DNA of 64,000 bases from Clostridia bacterium (GTDB lineage Bacteria > Bacillota > Clostridia > Christensenellales > Borkfalkiaceae): assembly GCA_017504165.1 (NCBI GenBank), contig JAFVRR010000010.1, forward strand, positions 62,001 to 126,000, given 5' to 3'. Position numbers and translations under genes: made by a program. This document shows, in pieces, positions 17,685-25,601 of this stretch. The notes below the pieces were generated by a model. It searched no databases. It was not told the origin of the DNA and worked only from the letters and a program-made list of their open reading frames with translations. Position 1 is the stretch's first letter. Every line of letters starts with the position of its first letter.

Positions 17685-18323
17685 TTAAATTCCTTTTTTG
17701 TAAAGAACGAAAGAATAAATTAAAGGAACGGCTACCATTAAAACTATTGCGGGGATAAATATCCAAATAAATGCTTTATATAAAATTCCCGAAAGCATAA
17801 TTAATACTCCGCCAATAACCCAAAGTTTGCCTGCAAATCTATGCGTTCTATTCCAATTTTCTTCGCTGTTAAGCGTCCAAGGAATTTTAATTCCAATAGT
17901 ATAGTTTTGTTTGCATTTTGGTAAATAGTTGCCCACTATTGCAAGAACTAATCCCACAATTATTGGTAAAATAATTTCTACTTTTGCGTCCATTCCTATA
18001 GCAGTTAAGTAGGTAATAGTATATAAAACTACCGATAAAACGGGTATAATCCAAAATACTAAATACAAAATCTTAGTAGGGTGGTTTTGTTTTTTAGGGT
18101 CAAACGAAGTTCCTAAAGCGCAAATCCATTGTACTGCAAGCAATATTGCGGTTAAGCCAAATATAGCAAACGGTTTACTGCTATACTGGTCAACTTCGCC
18201 GTTTGGATTATAATGAGTAGGAATTTTATCCGGGAGCTTATCCCATAAAATAACGCCTACAATCATAGGTAAAATAATTATAATTGAAGTAATTATTAAC
18301 GTTTTTAAATTTTTTTTAATCAT
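17685..18323 (-). CDS. SdpI/YhfL-like membrane protein (DUF1648 + SdpI family)
   Basis: This 212-residue integral membrane protein has about six helices. The N-terminal DUF1648 signature is clear (LPDKIPTHYNPNGEVDQYSSK at about 29-49), and NYTIGIKIPWTLNSEENWNRTHRFAGK at about 135-161 is the SdpI core. In Bacillus, SdpI gives immunity to the SdpC killing peptide and sequesters the repressor SdpR. Here the gene overlaps an ArsR-family gene by 8 bases, the same sdpRI arrangement, but no sdpABC is nearby. It is more likely a stress- or peptide-sensing regulator pair. Confidence 0.85.
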   Translation of the reverse strand: MIKKNLKTLIITSIIIILPMIVGVILWDKLPDKIPTHYNPNGEVDQYSSKPFAIFGLTAILLAVQWICALGTSFDPKKQNHPTKILYLVFWIIPVLSVVLYTITYLTAIGMDAKVEIILPIIVGLVLAIVGNYLPKCKQNYTIGIKIPWTLNSEENWNRTHRFAGKLWVIGGVLIMLSGILYKAFIWIFIPAIVLMVAVPLIYSFVLYKKGI

Positions 18324-18588
18324 TTTTATCTCCTTTAATAGCCATTAGCCATAACATAACTTCTTCAAGTACCGAAGTGTTTAATTCATAGTAAATAAAC
18401 TTGCCTTCTTTACTGTCGCGAATAAGGTCGGCATCTTTTAATACGGAAAGATGCTTAGAAATTCCCGCTCCGCTAATATCAAACTTTTCTACGATTTCGC
18501 CCGCCGATAATCGCCCTGCTTTTAAGTGTTCTAGAATTTTTCTGCGAATAGGGTCCGAAAGCGCCTTTATCGTGTTTTGTATTCCCAT
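18316..18588 (-). CDS. ArsR/SdpR-family transcriptional repressor
   Basis: This 90-residue winged-helix protein starts MGIQNTIKALSDPIRRKILEHL, the standard ArsR N-terminus. The recognition helix is in DISGAGISKHLSVLKDADLI (about 38-57) and the wing in DSKEGKFIYYELN. No metal-binding Cys pair is present, so it is not a metal sensor. The closest role is SdpR, a repressor of its own operon. Its GGAGG site is complement 18594-18598. Two identical operators flank its promoter. Confidence 0.9.
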   Translation of the reverse strand: MGIQNTIKALSDPIRRKILEHLKAGRLSAGEIVEKFDISGAGISKHLSVLKDADLIRDSKEGKFIYYELNTSVLEEVMLWLMAIKGDKND

Positions 18589-18599
18589 ATTTCCTCCAT

Positions 18600-18676
18600 A
18601 TTTAACTGTTTGGTTAAATGTATTTTAACATATAATATGCGTTATGTCAATAGTTTATTTAACTTTTTGGTTAAAT
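18600..18676 (-). promoter_or_regulatory. Promoter and twin operators of the sdpR/sdpI-like operon
   Basis: On the minus strand TTGACA (complement 18645-18650), a 17-base spacer and TAAAAT (complement 18622-18627) form the promoter. Two exact copies of ATTTAAC-N6-GTTAAAT bracket it: 18600-18619 between the -10 box and the start codon, and 18657-18676 upstream of -35. The 57-base spacing suggests a repressor dimer bound at each site, possibly looping. The regulator is almost certainly the encoded ArsR protein. Confidence 0.8.
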
Positions 18677-18689
18677 ATTTAAAAAAATA

Positions 18690-18720
18690 AAACGGATAGG
18701 TTTTCTCTATCCGTTTTTCC
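18690..18720 (-). terminator. Terminator of the nhaC-like gene
   Basis: Stem AACGGATAG / CTATCCGTT with loop GTTTT or so, followed on the minus strand by TTTATTTTTTT. Confidence 0.85.
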
Positions 18721-18729
18721 GATCGTATT

Positions 18730-20022
18730 TTATTTTTCTTTTTTCTTAAAGAGTGCAGGTACTACCATAAACACTATTGCGCTTAAACCGAGAAGGTAAG
18801 GGTAGAATAAGAAAGGAATAATTTCACCTGCGGAAACAAGGGTTAAACTAACAGCGGTTACCATTTGCGCACCGTAAGGAATAATGCCTTGTACAACGCT
18901 ACCGAAAATATCAAGTAAAGATGCCGTTTTAGTGTTAGTAATACCGTATTCTTCACTAATAGTTTTAGCAATAGGCGCTGCCATTACGATTGCAACCGTG
19001 TTGTTTGCCGTTGCAACGTCCATTGCGGATACGAGAAGGGAAATTCCAAGTTGACCGCCAACTTTGCCTTTAAAGGTCTTTTTAATGCCTGCAAGAAGCG
19101 CGTCAAACCCGCCGAATTCTCTCATTAAAGCGGAGAGCATTGAAACGAGTATAGTTACCATAATAACTTCAAACATACCACTTGCGCCACCGCCCATTGA
19201 TTGAATAACCACTAATAATTCAGCGCCAAGTGAAAGTTTTACTATGATTGCGGCAACAATACCGGAAAGCAAAACGATAAATACGTTAATTCCTACAACA
19301 CCGCCTACAAGTACTAAAACGTAAGGGATTAAAAGCCATAAGTTAATGCTATCTGGCGCGTAGTTGGAAGTAGACGTAGAAGTAAGCGCTATTATAGTTA
19401 AAATAACTATCGTTAAAATGGCTGCAGGAAGAGCGATAAAGAAGTTTTCTTTAAACTTGTCTTTCATTTGACAACCTTGGGTAGAAGTTGCGGCAATAGT
19501 CGTATCTGAAATAAAAGATAAGTTATCGCCAAACATTGCACCGCCGATAAGCGAGCCTACTAAAATTGGTAAAGATATTCCAGTTACTTGTGAAAGGGCT
19601 ACCGCGATAGGGGCTATAACGGAAATAGTACCGCAAGACGTACCCATTGCCGTAGATACGAAACAAGCAACCAAGAATATAACTAGAGCCGAGAATTTTG
19701 CAGGGATAAAACTTAAGAATAAATCGGCAACGGCTTTAGCGCCTTCTCTACCTAAAATTCCAGCGAAAACACCTGCTGCAAGGAATATTAAAATCATAGT
19801 TATAATGTTTTTGTCCGCAACGCCTTTAGCCATAACCGAAAGTTTATCGTCAAATTTTAGCGCGCGGTTTTGAAAACAGGCTACTAAAATTGCTACTAAA
19901 AATGCTACGACTACGCTCATTGCGTAAAAGTCGTTAAAGATAAGGCTTACGCCTATGTAAACTACTAAAAATACGGCTATCGGAAGAAGTGCCCACCAAT
20001 TGCCTTTCCTTTGTGTTTCCAT
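18730..20022 (-). CDS. NhaC-family Na+/H+ antiporter
   Basis: This 430-residue membrane protein has about 12 helices. Diagnostic stretches are FVSTAMGTSCGTISVIAP (about 121-138), GGAMFGDNLSFISDTTIAAT (about 159-178) and VATANNTVAIVMAAPIAK (about 336-353), all conserved in NhaC proteins. The Asp and Ser/Thr residues in GDNLSFISDTT are expected cation sites. NhaC relatives include Na+/H+, malate-Na+/lactate and Na+/amino-acid antiporters, so the substrate is open. It is a single-gene unit with AAGGAG upstream. Confidence 0.88.
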   Translation of the reverse strand: METQRKGNWWALLPIAVFLVVYIGVSLIFNDFYAMSVVVAFLVAILVACFQNRALKFDDKLSVMAKGVADKNIITMILIFLAAGVFAGILGREGAKAVADLFLSFIPAKFSALVIFLVACFVSTAMGTSCGTISVIAPIAVALSQVTGISLPILVGSLIGGAMFGDNLSFISDTTIAATSTQGCQMKDKFKENFFIALPAAILTIVILTIIALTSTSTSNYAPDSINLWLLIPYVLVLVGGVVGINVFIVLLSGIVAAIIVKLSLGAELLVVIQSMGGGASGMFEVIMVTILVSMLSALMREFGGFDALLAGIKKTFKGKVGGQLGISLLVSAMDVATANNTVAIVMAAPIAKTISEEYGITNTKTASLLDIFGSVVQGIIPYGAQMVTAVSLTLVSAGEIIPFLFYPYLLGLSAIVFMVVPALFKKKEK

Positions 20023-20159
20023 ATATAATATAATCTCCTTAAATTATTAAAATTATATATGTAAATGATAAAAAAGTCAATTAAATAGCGCGGTAATGGG
20101 TTTTTAAGGGAAGAATAAAATAATAATAAAAAAAAATTTAAGAAAATGGTCGAATATGT

Positions 20160-20188
20160 TTGACAAGTTCTTAAATTTTATATATAAT
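20160..20188 (+). promoter_or_regulatory. Promoter of the tRNA-Met/tRNA-Glu operon
   Basis: TTGACA (20160-20165), 17 bases, TATAAT (20183-20188): a full-consensus promoter 34 bases before tRNA-Met. Confidence 0.9.
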
Positions 20189-20221
20189 AATTGAGCATTT
20201 AACTGTTTACGCAGTTTATAT

Positions 20222-20298
20222 GGCGGCGTAGCTTAGTTGGTTAGAGCGGCCGGTTCATACCCGGCAGGTCGTTGGTTCGAATCTGACCGCCGCTACCA
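20222..20298 (+). tRNA. tRNA-Met (CAT)
   Basis: A 77-base cloverleaf: acceptor GGCGGCG pairs with CGCCGCT, the D-arm is AGCTTAGTTGGTTAGAGC, the anticodon loop TTCATAC has CAT, the T-loop is GGTTCGAATC, and CCA is encoded. The first acceptor pair is G-T, so this is an elongator Met (or possibly an Ile2 tRNA after lysidine modification); the mismatch expected of initiator tRNA is not obvious. Confidence 0.95.
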
Positions 20299-20331
20299 AA
20301 TTTTAAAAAACGCAAAGTTTAATATATAAGT

Positions 20332-20406
20332 GGCCCCTTGGTCAAGCGGTTAAGACATCGCCCTTTCACGGCGGTAACACGAGTTCGAATCTCGTAGGGG
20401 TCACCA
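20332..20406 (+). tRNA. tRNA-Glu (TTC)
   Basis: A 75-base cloverleaf: acceptor GGCCCCT pairs with AGGGGTC, anticodon loop CTTTCAC has TTC, T-arm is CGAGTTCGAATCTCG, and CCA is encoded. It lies 33 bases after tRNA-Met in the same unit. Its last 18 bases are duplicated downstream, so it is the integration site of the island that follows. Confidence 0.96.
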
Positions 20407-20475
20407 TAAAAAAAGGATAGCATAGTTGCTATCCTTTTTTTGTGCTATCCGTAAGGATAGGCGAACTCGTAGAGT
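20389..20475 (+). repeat. Island repeat copy A (tRNA-Glu 3' end, terminator, start of hairpin core)
   Basis: This copy holds the tRNA 3' end, terminator 20408-20441 (stem AAGGATAGCA / TGCTATCCTT) and the first two hairpins of the core, CTATCC-gtaa-GGATAG and GAACTC-gtaGAG. It then diverges at about 20474, where copy C continues. The shared stretch with copy C (27658-27732) is nearly identical over about 75 bases. The rest of the gap to 20560 holds no gene. Confidence 0.8.
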
Positions 20476-20562
20476 GACGATGCACAAAATTTAAGCGTTG
20501 CAGACGCATTCGCAAAAGTGAAAGCGCCGTCTTACGTATGTATAATATAATTGATTTGGATT

Positions 20563-21408
20563 TTATCGCTTTTGTAGTTTTTTATAAAAAGTAGGGGTGT
20601 AGCCTTTCCGCTCTCGAAACATCTTGGTAAAATAGGCGGGAGATGAAAAACCAACTTCATAGGCAATTTCGGTGATATTTTTATCGCTATTCAAAAGTAA
20701 ATTTTCCGCGTGTGAAAATCGAACGAGGTATAAGTATTCCATAAATGAAATATTCATCGTTTTTTTGAAAAGGCGGCAAAAATAAGAATGTTCTACGTTG
20801 ATTAAAGCGCTTATTTCATCAAGCGTAATCGAATCGGCGTAATGCGCTTCAATGTAATCCAGCACGGGTAAAAGCCGTTCTATATTCTTAAAAGAATATA
20901 AATCTTCGGGTTCGTTTAATAGTTCATAACGGTATAAATTGGCGACGATTTCTCTAACGATAGCTTTCAAGAAATGTTCGTAAGATTTTTTTTGTTGGGT
21001 GTATTCCGTCAAGGCTCGAAAAAAACAATTTTTAAAGATTTCATTTAATTCAGTGCCTGCTCGAAAAATAAAAAACGGGACGAAATTTTTTAGATGCAAA
21101 GGGCGACGCGTGAAGCCTAAATGCTCCTCGTCAATACGCATAGGCATACATTGTAATAAAAAGGTACTATTCCCTTTAGGCGTATACGTTTTATGCGGAA
21201 TACGCTCGTTGATGAAGATAATATCGTCTTTGTATAGCTTGTAGAGCGTATGGTGGATATAAATCTCTTTTTCGTGCTCACGTATCCAAAGAAATTCTAT
21301 TTCATCGTGAAAATGCCAGTCAACGAAGCGTTCTTTTTCGGCGTATAAGCCGTTATGAATATGGATAGTGGAATTTTTTAAGGCAGGAGAGATAAATTCT
21401 TGTTTCAT
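20563..21408 (-). CDS. AraC-family transcriptional regulator of the GH3 gene
   Basis: This 281-residue protein has an N-terminal cupin sensor domain (WHFHDEIEFLWI near 32-43, then a second strand pair ending KTYTPKG) and a C-terminal double helix-turn-helix at about 185-281. The second HTH carries ITEIAYEVGFSSPAYFTKMFRERKGYTP. It is divergent from the GH3 glycosidase 113 bases away, so it most likely activates that gene in response to a sugar. Both genes share base composition unlike the neighbourhood, which suggests they moved together. Confidence 0.88.
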   Translation of the reverse strand: MKQEFISPALKNSTIHIHNGLYAEKERFVDWHFHDEIEFLWIREHEKEIYIHHTLYKLYKDDIIFINERIPHKTYTPKGNSTFLLQCMPMRIDEEHLGFTRRPLHLKNFVPFFIFRAGTELNEIFKNCFFRALTEYTQQKKSYEHFLKAIVREIVANLYRYELLNEPEDLYSFKNIERLLPVLDYIEAHYADSITLDEISALINVEHSYFCRLFKKTMNISFMEYLYLVRFSHAENLLLNSDKNITEIAYEVGFSSPAYFTKMFRERKGYTPTFYKKLQKR

Positions 21409-21521
21409 AATACAAAAGTCAAAATCCTTATAAAATTAGTCAATATATGTATCGAATAGGATTATTTATTATGATATAATTATAACATGGTGCGTAGAGT
21501 TTAGCAACCAAATATAAGGCT

Positions 21522-24152
21522 ATGGAGAAAAAAATGGTACAAAACGAATTGGCGAATATTGCTCGAAAAGTTGCTGCGGAAGGAATGGTATTACTTGAAA
21601 ATAAAGAAAACGTATTGCCGCTTTGCAAAGATGAGAAAATTGCTTTGATAGGAAACGGTTGTTTTCATTACTCAAAAGGCGGTAGGGGATCGGCTGGAGT
21701 AACGTCGGAGTACGTAGTGGATTTAGTAAGCGGATTAAAAAAACGTAACGCGTTTGTGGTCAACACTTCTTTAAGCAAGCAAGACGCTTACGACGTGGCA
21801 ACTTGCAATCGGTTTTCCGAGGAGTGCGATTGCGCGTTGATTTCGTTTGTGCGCGAATCCGGGGAAGGTAGCGATAGGGGAGTTGGGTATTACGACCTCT
21901 CAAAAGAAGAAATCGTGCTATTGGAAACGCTTGAAAAATCCAACTTTAAGAAGGTTATCGTTATCCTGAACGTAGCAAGTGTTATAAACGTTGCGTCGAT
22001 TGCAAAATATTCCAAAGTGAAGGCGGTTTTGGTGGCTTGGTTGCCCGGTATGGAAGGAGGTAATGCGATTTGCGACGTTTTGTACGGGGATATTACGCCG
22101 TCGGGAAAATTGACGGATACGATTGCTTATCAATATACGGATTATCCCTCTGCGTCCACGTTTAATACTTCGCCTATGTACGTCCATTATGCGGAAGATA
22201 TTTTCGTTGGATACAGGTATTTTGAAACGTTTGCAAAGGAAAAGGTGGCGTATCCATTTGGATTCGGCTTATCTTATACCAAATTTACCATAGAAAATAT
22301 CAGCTATACGCTCAAAGACGAGAAAATTAACGTTGAGCTTACGGTAAAAAATGTAGGGGATTACGCAGGTCGAGAAGTGGTGCAGGTATATTCGTCGTCG
22401 CCTAAAACGGAAGTTGTGAAACCTGCCGTAGAGCTTCGCGGTTATAAGAAAACAAAGCTTTTGCAACCGAACGAAAGCGAAAACATCGCAATTTCTTTTG
22501 CCGTGAACGATATGGCGTATTTTGACGAAAAGCAAGCCGCCTATGCATTAGATAAGGGCGTATATCAAATTCTCGTGGGGAATAGCGTAAGAAATCTTAC
22601 GGTATGCGGTCAATACGAACAGTCGGAAAAGACAATCGTTTATCAAACCACTTTGAAGTTTTCCTTCGGTACGCCGTATAAAATCAATGAAAACGGCGAG
22701 TTTGAAAAAACTTTGTTCTGGAATCAAGTGAAGGAGCGAAATCCGTTTGCAGTACGGACGGCAGGGGATGAAGGCGACGTGTTAAGAAGCACCCGTTGCT
22801 CTAATGATTATAAAAGCGAACAGGAAAATACGGAATATTCGCTTTACGACGTAGCCAACGGTACGATTACTCTTGACGAGTTAATTAAGAAAATGACAAG
22901 CGCGCAGCTCATCGAAATGGCGATGGGACAACCGCCTGCACTTGTGCGCGGCACGGCGGGGATAGGGAATATCCCGTCGCTTAAAATCCCTAATCCGCAA
23001 ACGGCGGACGGCCCTGCGGGCATACGTAGTACAAAGCCTACGCTTTGTTTTCCTTGCGCAACGCTCTTTGCGGCCACTTGGAACGCAGAGGTGTTAGAAG
23101 AAGTCGGCGCTGCTATTGGGGAAGACGCAATTCATAACGGCGTAGATATTTTGCTTGCGCCCGGCTTGAATATTCATAGAAATCCTTTATGCGGAAGAAA
23201 TTTTGAATACTATTCGGAAGATCCCGTTGTGTCGGGCAAATGCGCGGCTGCGGTTGTTCGTGGCGTACAAAGTAAAGGCGTAGGCGCAACCATCAAGCAT
23301 TTTGCTTTTAACAATAAGGAAGAAAACCGTCACGAATCCATCAGTATTATTTCCGAGCGGGCTATTCGCGAAATCTATCTAAAAGGCTTTCAAATTGCCA
23401 TAAAAGAAGGTGCGCCTTGGTGTGTGATGACTTCGTATAACCTTGTCAACGGGGTAAGAACGGCTGCGCACGTAGGCTTGATTAAAGGAATTTTACGTGA
23501 AGAATGGAATTATGACGGGCTTGTTATGACCGATTGGCGGGTGCATTCGCATTTATGGGAAGAAATTAAAGCCGGCAGCAACGTAAAAATGCCGTGCGGT
23601 TATCCCGAAGAAATTCAACTTGCCAAGGATTATTATTCGTGGAATTTGATTACTCGAAAGGAGCTGGAAGAGTGCGCGAAATATATCTTAAACGTGGTTA
23701 TGAAAACCCGTCGTTTTAAGGAAGAGGATTTTGGAAAAACCCAAAAAATCGGTGAATTTAACGTTTTGGATTTTATTTGCTTGTCAACCACGTGGTCGGG
23801 TACGTGTAAGGAAGAAGACGGGACGGTTTCGTTGACGCACATTGGTTTAGATAATCGCGGACAAGAGAGTTTTGTAGATTATCGCGTTGAAAACGAATGT
23901 GAAGGCGAATTCGTGTTGCAAATCAATGCGTCTTGTATACACGAGGGGCAATACGTCGATATCTTTATCGACGGGGAGAAAGCAACGAAGATTGCGTTTG
24001 TTGCGCCTGAGTACGACGTTAAAAAATTCTTTACGTACAAATCGACGCCGTTCAAGCTGTCGGCAGGCGTTCACAAAATTCGTTCGATGATTCGCGGTAC
24101 GACGACGCAGGATAGTGTGCATTATAAAGAGTGGAAATTTATTAAACAATAG
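21522..24152 (+). CDS. Glycoside hydrolase family 3 beta-glucosidase, domain-permuted
   Basis: This 876-residue, leaderless (cytoplasmic) glycosidase has its domains in permuted order. First comes the GH3 C-terminal alpha/beta domain (VAAEGMVLLENKENVLPL at 14-31), then a fibronectin-III-like domain (about 250-370), then the GH3 TIM barrel (ADGPAGIRS near 504 onward). The nucleophile is D671 in LVMTDWR. KHFAFNNKEENRHE near 589 is the substrate-binding loop. A C-terminal carbohydrate-binding-like sandwich of about 110 residues follows. Permuted GH3s are known from rumen and gut Clostridia. Codons are GC-richer than in flanking genes. A regulator is divergent; no transporter is adjacent. Confidence 0.9.
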   Translation: MEKKMVQNELANIARKVAAEGMVLLENKENVLPLCKDEKIALIGNGCFHYSKGGRGSAGVTSEYVVDLVSGLKKRNAFVVNTSLSKQDAYDVATCNRFSEECDCALISFVRESGEGSDRGVGYYDLSKEEIVLLETLEKSNFKKVIVILNVASVINVASIAKYSKVKAVLVAWLPGMEGGNAICDVLYGDITPSGKLTDTIAYQYTDYPSASTFNTSPMYVHYAEDIFVGYRYFETFAKEKVAYPFGFGLSYTKFTIENISYTLKDEKINVELTVKNVGDYAGREVVQVYSSSPKTEVVKPAVELRGYKKTKLLQPNESENIAISFAVNDMAYFDEKQAAYALDKGVYQILVGNSVRNLTVCGQYEQSEKTIVYQTTLKFSFGTPYKINENGEFEKTLFWNQVKERNPFAVRTAGDEGDVLRSTRCSNDYKSEQENTEYSLYDVANGTITLDELIKKMTSAQLIEMAMGQPPALVRGTAGIGNIPSLKIPNPQTADGPAGIRSTKPTLCFPCATLFAATWNAEVLEEVGAAIGEDAIHNGVDILLAPGLNIHRNPLCGRNFEYYSEDPVVSGKCAAAVVRGVQSKGVGATIKHFAFNNKEENRHESISIISERAIREIYLKGFQIAIKEGAPWCVMTSYNLVNGVRTAAHVGLIKGILREEWNYDGLVMTDWRVHSHLWEEIKAGSNVKMPCGYPEEIQLAKDYYSWNLITRKELEECAKYILNVVMKTRRFKEEDFGKTQKIGEFNVLDFICLSTTWSGTCKEEDGTVSLTHIGLDNRGQESFVDYRVENECEGEFVLQINASCIHEGQYVDIFIDGEKATKIAFVAPEYDVKKFFTYKSTPFKLSAGVHKIRSMIRGTTTQDSVHYKEWKFIKQ

Positions 24153-24315
24153 TAACGTCAATCCCCTTATACACCCAACGTTGTGCCTCGGATGAAATGT
24201 CTGTATTTAGATTAAACGTGCATTTCATGCCGTATTTATTTAATAATTCCCCAAAGGGAATATCTTGTTTTATCGTGCTTGAAAAAATTGTTCGGTTTAC
24301 GCTCAAATTGGCTCA
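24142..24315 (-). pseudogene. Remnant of a polysaccharide deacetylase gene
   Basis: On the minus strand a 58-codon open stretch ends at a stop inside the end of the GH3 gene. It reads QDIPFGELLNKYGMKCTFNL, then NTDISSEAQ. That matches the helix and strand after the metal motif of polysaccharide deacetylases (D-x2-L-x2-L-x-KYG-x-K-x-TFNLN). The upstream F-D-D-G metal motif is replaced by FSST and there is no start, so only a fragment remains. It ends against repeat copy B, which suggests deletion by insertion there. Confidence 0.4.
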
Positions 24316-24446
24316 CCAAAAAAAACACTCATCAAACGATGGGTGTTTTCTTTTTGCTATCCGTAAGGATAGGCGAACTCGTAGAGTTCGGAATAAGCGT
24401 TAGCGTCATTTTTGTTGCTTGCAACAACATCTCGTAGGGGTTACCA
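24313..24446 (+). repeat. Island repeat copy B
   Basis: It begins TCACCA like the tRNA 3' end, then has terminator 24321-24356 (stem AACACTCATC / GATGGGTGTT). Next come the hairpins CTATCC-gtaa-GGATAG, CGAACTC-gta-GAGTTCG and GTTGC-tt-GCAAC, and it ends ATCTCGTAGGGGTTACCA, which matches the last 18 bases of tRNA-Glu with one change. Copy D is its closest relative. The remainder of the 24152-24616 gap holds a terminator at 24450-24495 and the deacetylase remnant. Confidence 0.85.
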
Positions 24447-24449
24447 ATC

Positions 24450-24495
24450 AAAACCTAAAACGAACACAGTTTAGTGTAAGTTTTAGGTTTTTTTC
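24450..24495 (+). terminator. Hairpin terminator downstream of repeat B
   Basis: AAAACCTAAAAC pairs with GTTTTAGGTTTT-type sequence across an 18-base loop and is followed by TTTTTTT. No gene lies directly upstream, so it may end readthrough from GH3. Confidence 0.55.
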
Positions 24496-24615
24496 TTGCA
24501 TTTTTCTTTCGAATATGCTAAAATATACACAAGCCGAATCCAAACTGTTGTTCAAAGCCTTCTAATAGTACATATAAATCTCCTTTAAAAAATCCAAGAA
24601 AAGGAGGAAACAAAA

Positions 24616-24798
24616 ATGACTAATGAAGAATTAGAACAAGAATATCAAAAATTTCAGTTTGATTTTTCTAAGGCCTGCAAAGATATGAGCGATGCAATCA
24701 ATAAATTGTCACCTATGAATTTAGAACGATTTAAGTATGAAGCACGCAAAATGTTGCCTATTGGTCTTAGAAACTTAATAAATGAATTATATAAGTAA
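24616..24798 (+). CDS. Orphan 60-residue protein
   Basis: This small intact gene has a very strong site (AAAAGGAGG, 8-16 bases before ATG) and its own terminator at 24807-24846. The protein is acidic then basic: MTNEELEQEYQKFQFDFSKA, then helical KLSPMNLERFKYEARKMLP, with one Cys and no signal peptide. It is probably all-helical. It sits in the tRNA-Glu island just upstream of the AbiL-like defence pair, but on a separate transcript. Small helical proteins in such places are sometimes antitoxins or phage-sensing factors, but no family is recognised. Confidence 0.6.
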   Translation: MTNEELEQEYQKFQFDFSKACKDMSDAINKLSPMNLERFKYEARKMLPIGLRNLINELYK

Positions 24799-24806
24799 TT
24801 TTTGAT

Positions 24807-24847
24807 AAAAAGAGTCAATCCTTTATGGGTTGGCTCTTATTCTTTTT
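24807..24847 (+). terminator. Terminator of the 60-residue gene
   Basis: GAGTCAATCC pairs with GGGTTGGCTC (one G-T), loop TTTAT, then TTATTCTTTTT. Confidence 0.8.
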
Positions 24848-24912
24848 AACGGCGGTTTATGTCGTCGAAAGCCTCTTGACAATGAGGGCGAGTGTGTTAG
24901 GCTCTCGTATCA

Positions 24913-24979
24913 AGACAAGCACACGCCCTGCTGTCACTTACCAAAGTTTAGAGAAACTTTAGGGAAACAAAAGTATAAT
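24913..24979 (+). repeat. 65-bp repeat, copy 1
   Basis: An imperfect direct repeat of 29933-30000. The shared core is CACGCCCTGCTGTCACTTAC, then TTTAGAGAAACTTT and GAAACAAAAGTAT. It lies just upstream of a promoter-like region leading toward the AbiL-like pair. It holds a short forward reading frame (RPAVTY) that could be the tail of a lost gene. Confidence 0.75.
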
Positions 24980-25600
24980 ATTTTTGAAAATTTTAATTTG
25001 GCTTGACATACTAAAGGAATTGAAATAATTATCGTTATATGTTATAATATTTATAAGATTTTTGCAAAAACTCAAATCTTTCTATTGTAGAAATTTACAA
25101 CTCGGAAGATTTACTTAAAAGAAATAACGGCTGGATAAATGCAGTTTTAACTAAATAAAGATAATATGTTTCAGATAAGGAGAAATACTAATGAGTAATA
25201 AAAAAGTAGAAAACAAAAAGAAAGACAACTTAATAATAAAAAATTTAATAATGATAATTTAGCCCACATATAGTTATTGGTCTCCCGATTAAAAGAAAAA
25301 TGTAATACATAATCGGCAATGAGCAAACATTGAATCAAAGCAAAAGACAGGAAAGCAATAAAAATTGCAATCCTGCCTTTTTAATTTATAGGTCTAAAAA
25401 ATGTGTTTAATAAAATAAATATGATTTTTATAATAATAGTTGTATTTAATTATTATGTCTTTGGCAACATAAAATATCATGTTATAAATGCAAAATCAAA
25501 GTTTTCTAAAAAAATTTTAACTTTGTGCGCATAAATTATTGCAATTAGAATAATAATAGTTTATAATAAGTGTATAAAAAATACAGTTTGGTAGGTGTAT
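24980..25600 (+). other. Intergenic region: promoter, 23-codon ORF, candidate non-coding transcript
   Basis: TTGAAA (25020-25025), 17 bases and TATAAT (25043-25048) predict a transcript. It has a 26-codon coding-like remnant (about 25070-25158) without a start, a tiny ORF at 25191-25262 with AAGGAG upstream, and ends at an imperfect hairpin near 25345-25382 (CAGGAAAGCAAT / ATTGCAATCCTG) followed by CTTTTT. The last 200 bases to the ATPase start are very AT-rich, with promoter-like TATAAT sequence but nothing firm. No protein gene over 30 codons is convincing. Confidence 0.4.
25191..25262 (+). CDS. Possible 23-residue basic peptide
   Basis: ATG with AAGGAG 7-12 bases upstream. The peptide starts MSNKKVENKKKDNLIIKN and ends in a hydrophobic IMII. 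It could be a truncated gene start, a leader, or chance. Only the ribosome site supports it. Confidence 0.25.
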   Translation: MSNKKVENKKKDNLIIKNLIMII

Positions 25601-25601
25601 T

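Noticed and set aside
17685-18588. Complete sdp cannibalism system
   Set aside because: Only sdpR- and sdpI-like genes are present; no sdpA, sdpB or sdpC was seen.
23847-24161. Long reading frames opposite GH3, mfd, spoIIE and other genes
   Set aside because: They lie inside strongly supported genes, lack ribosome sites and show no family motifs; they are shadows of the true frames.
25003-25048. TTGACA at 25003 paired with TATAAT at 25043
   Set aside because: The spacing is 34 bases, far too long; TTGAAA at 25020 gives the correct 17-base spacing.
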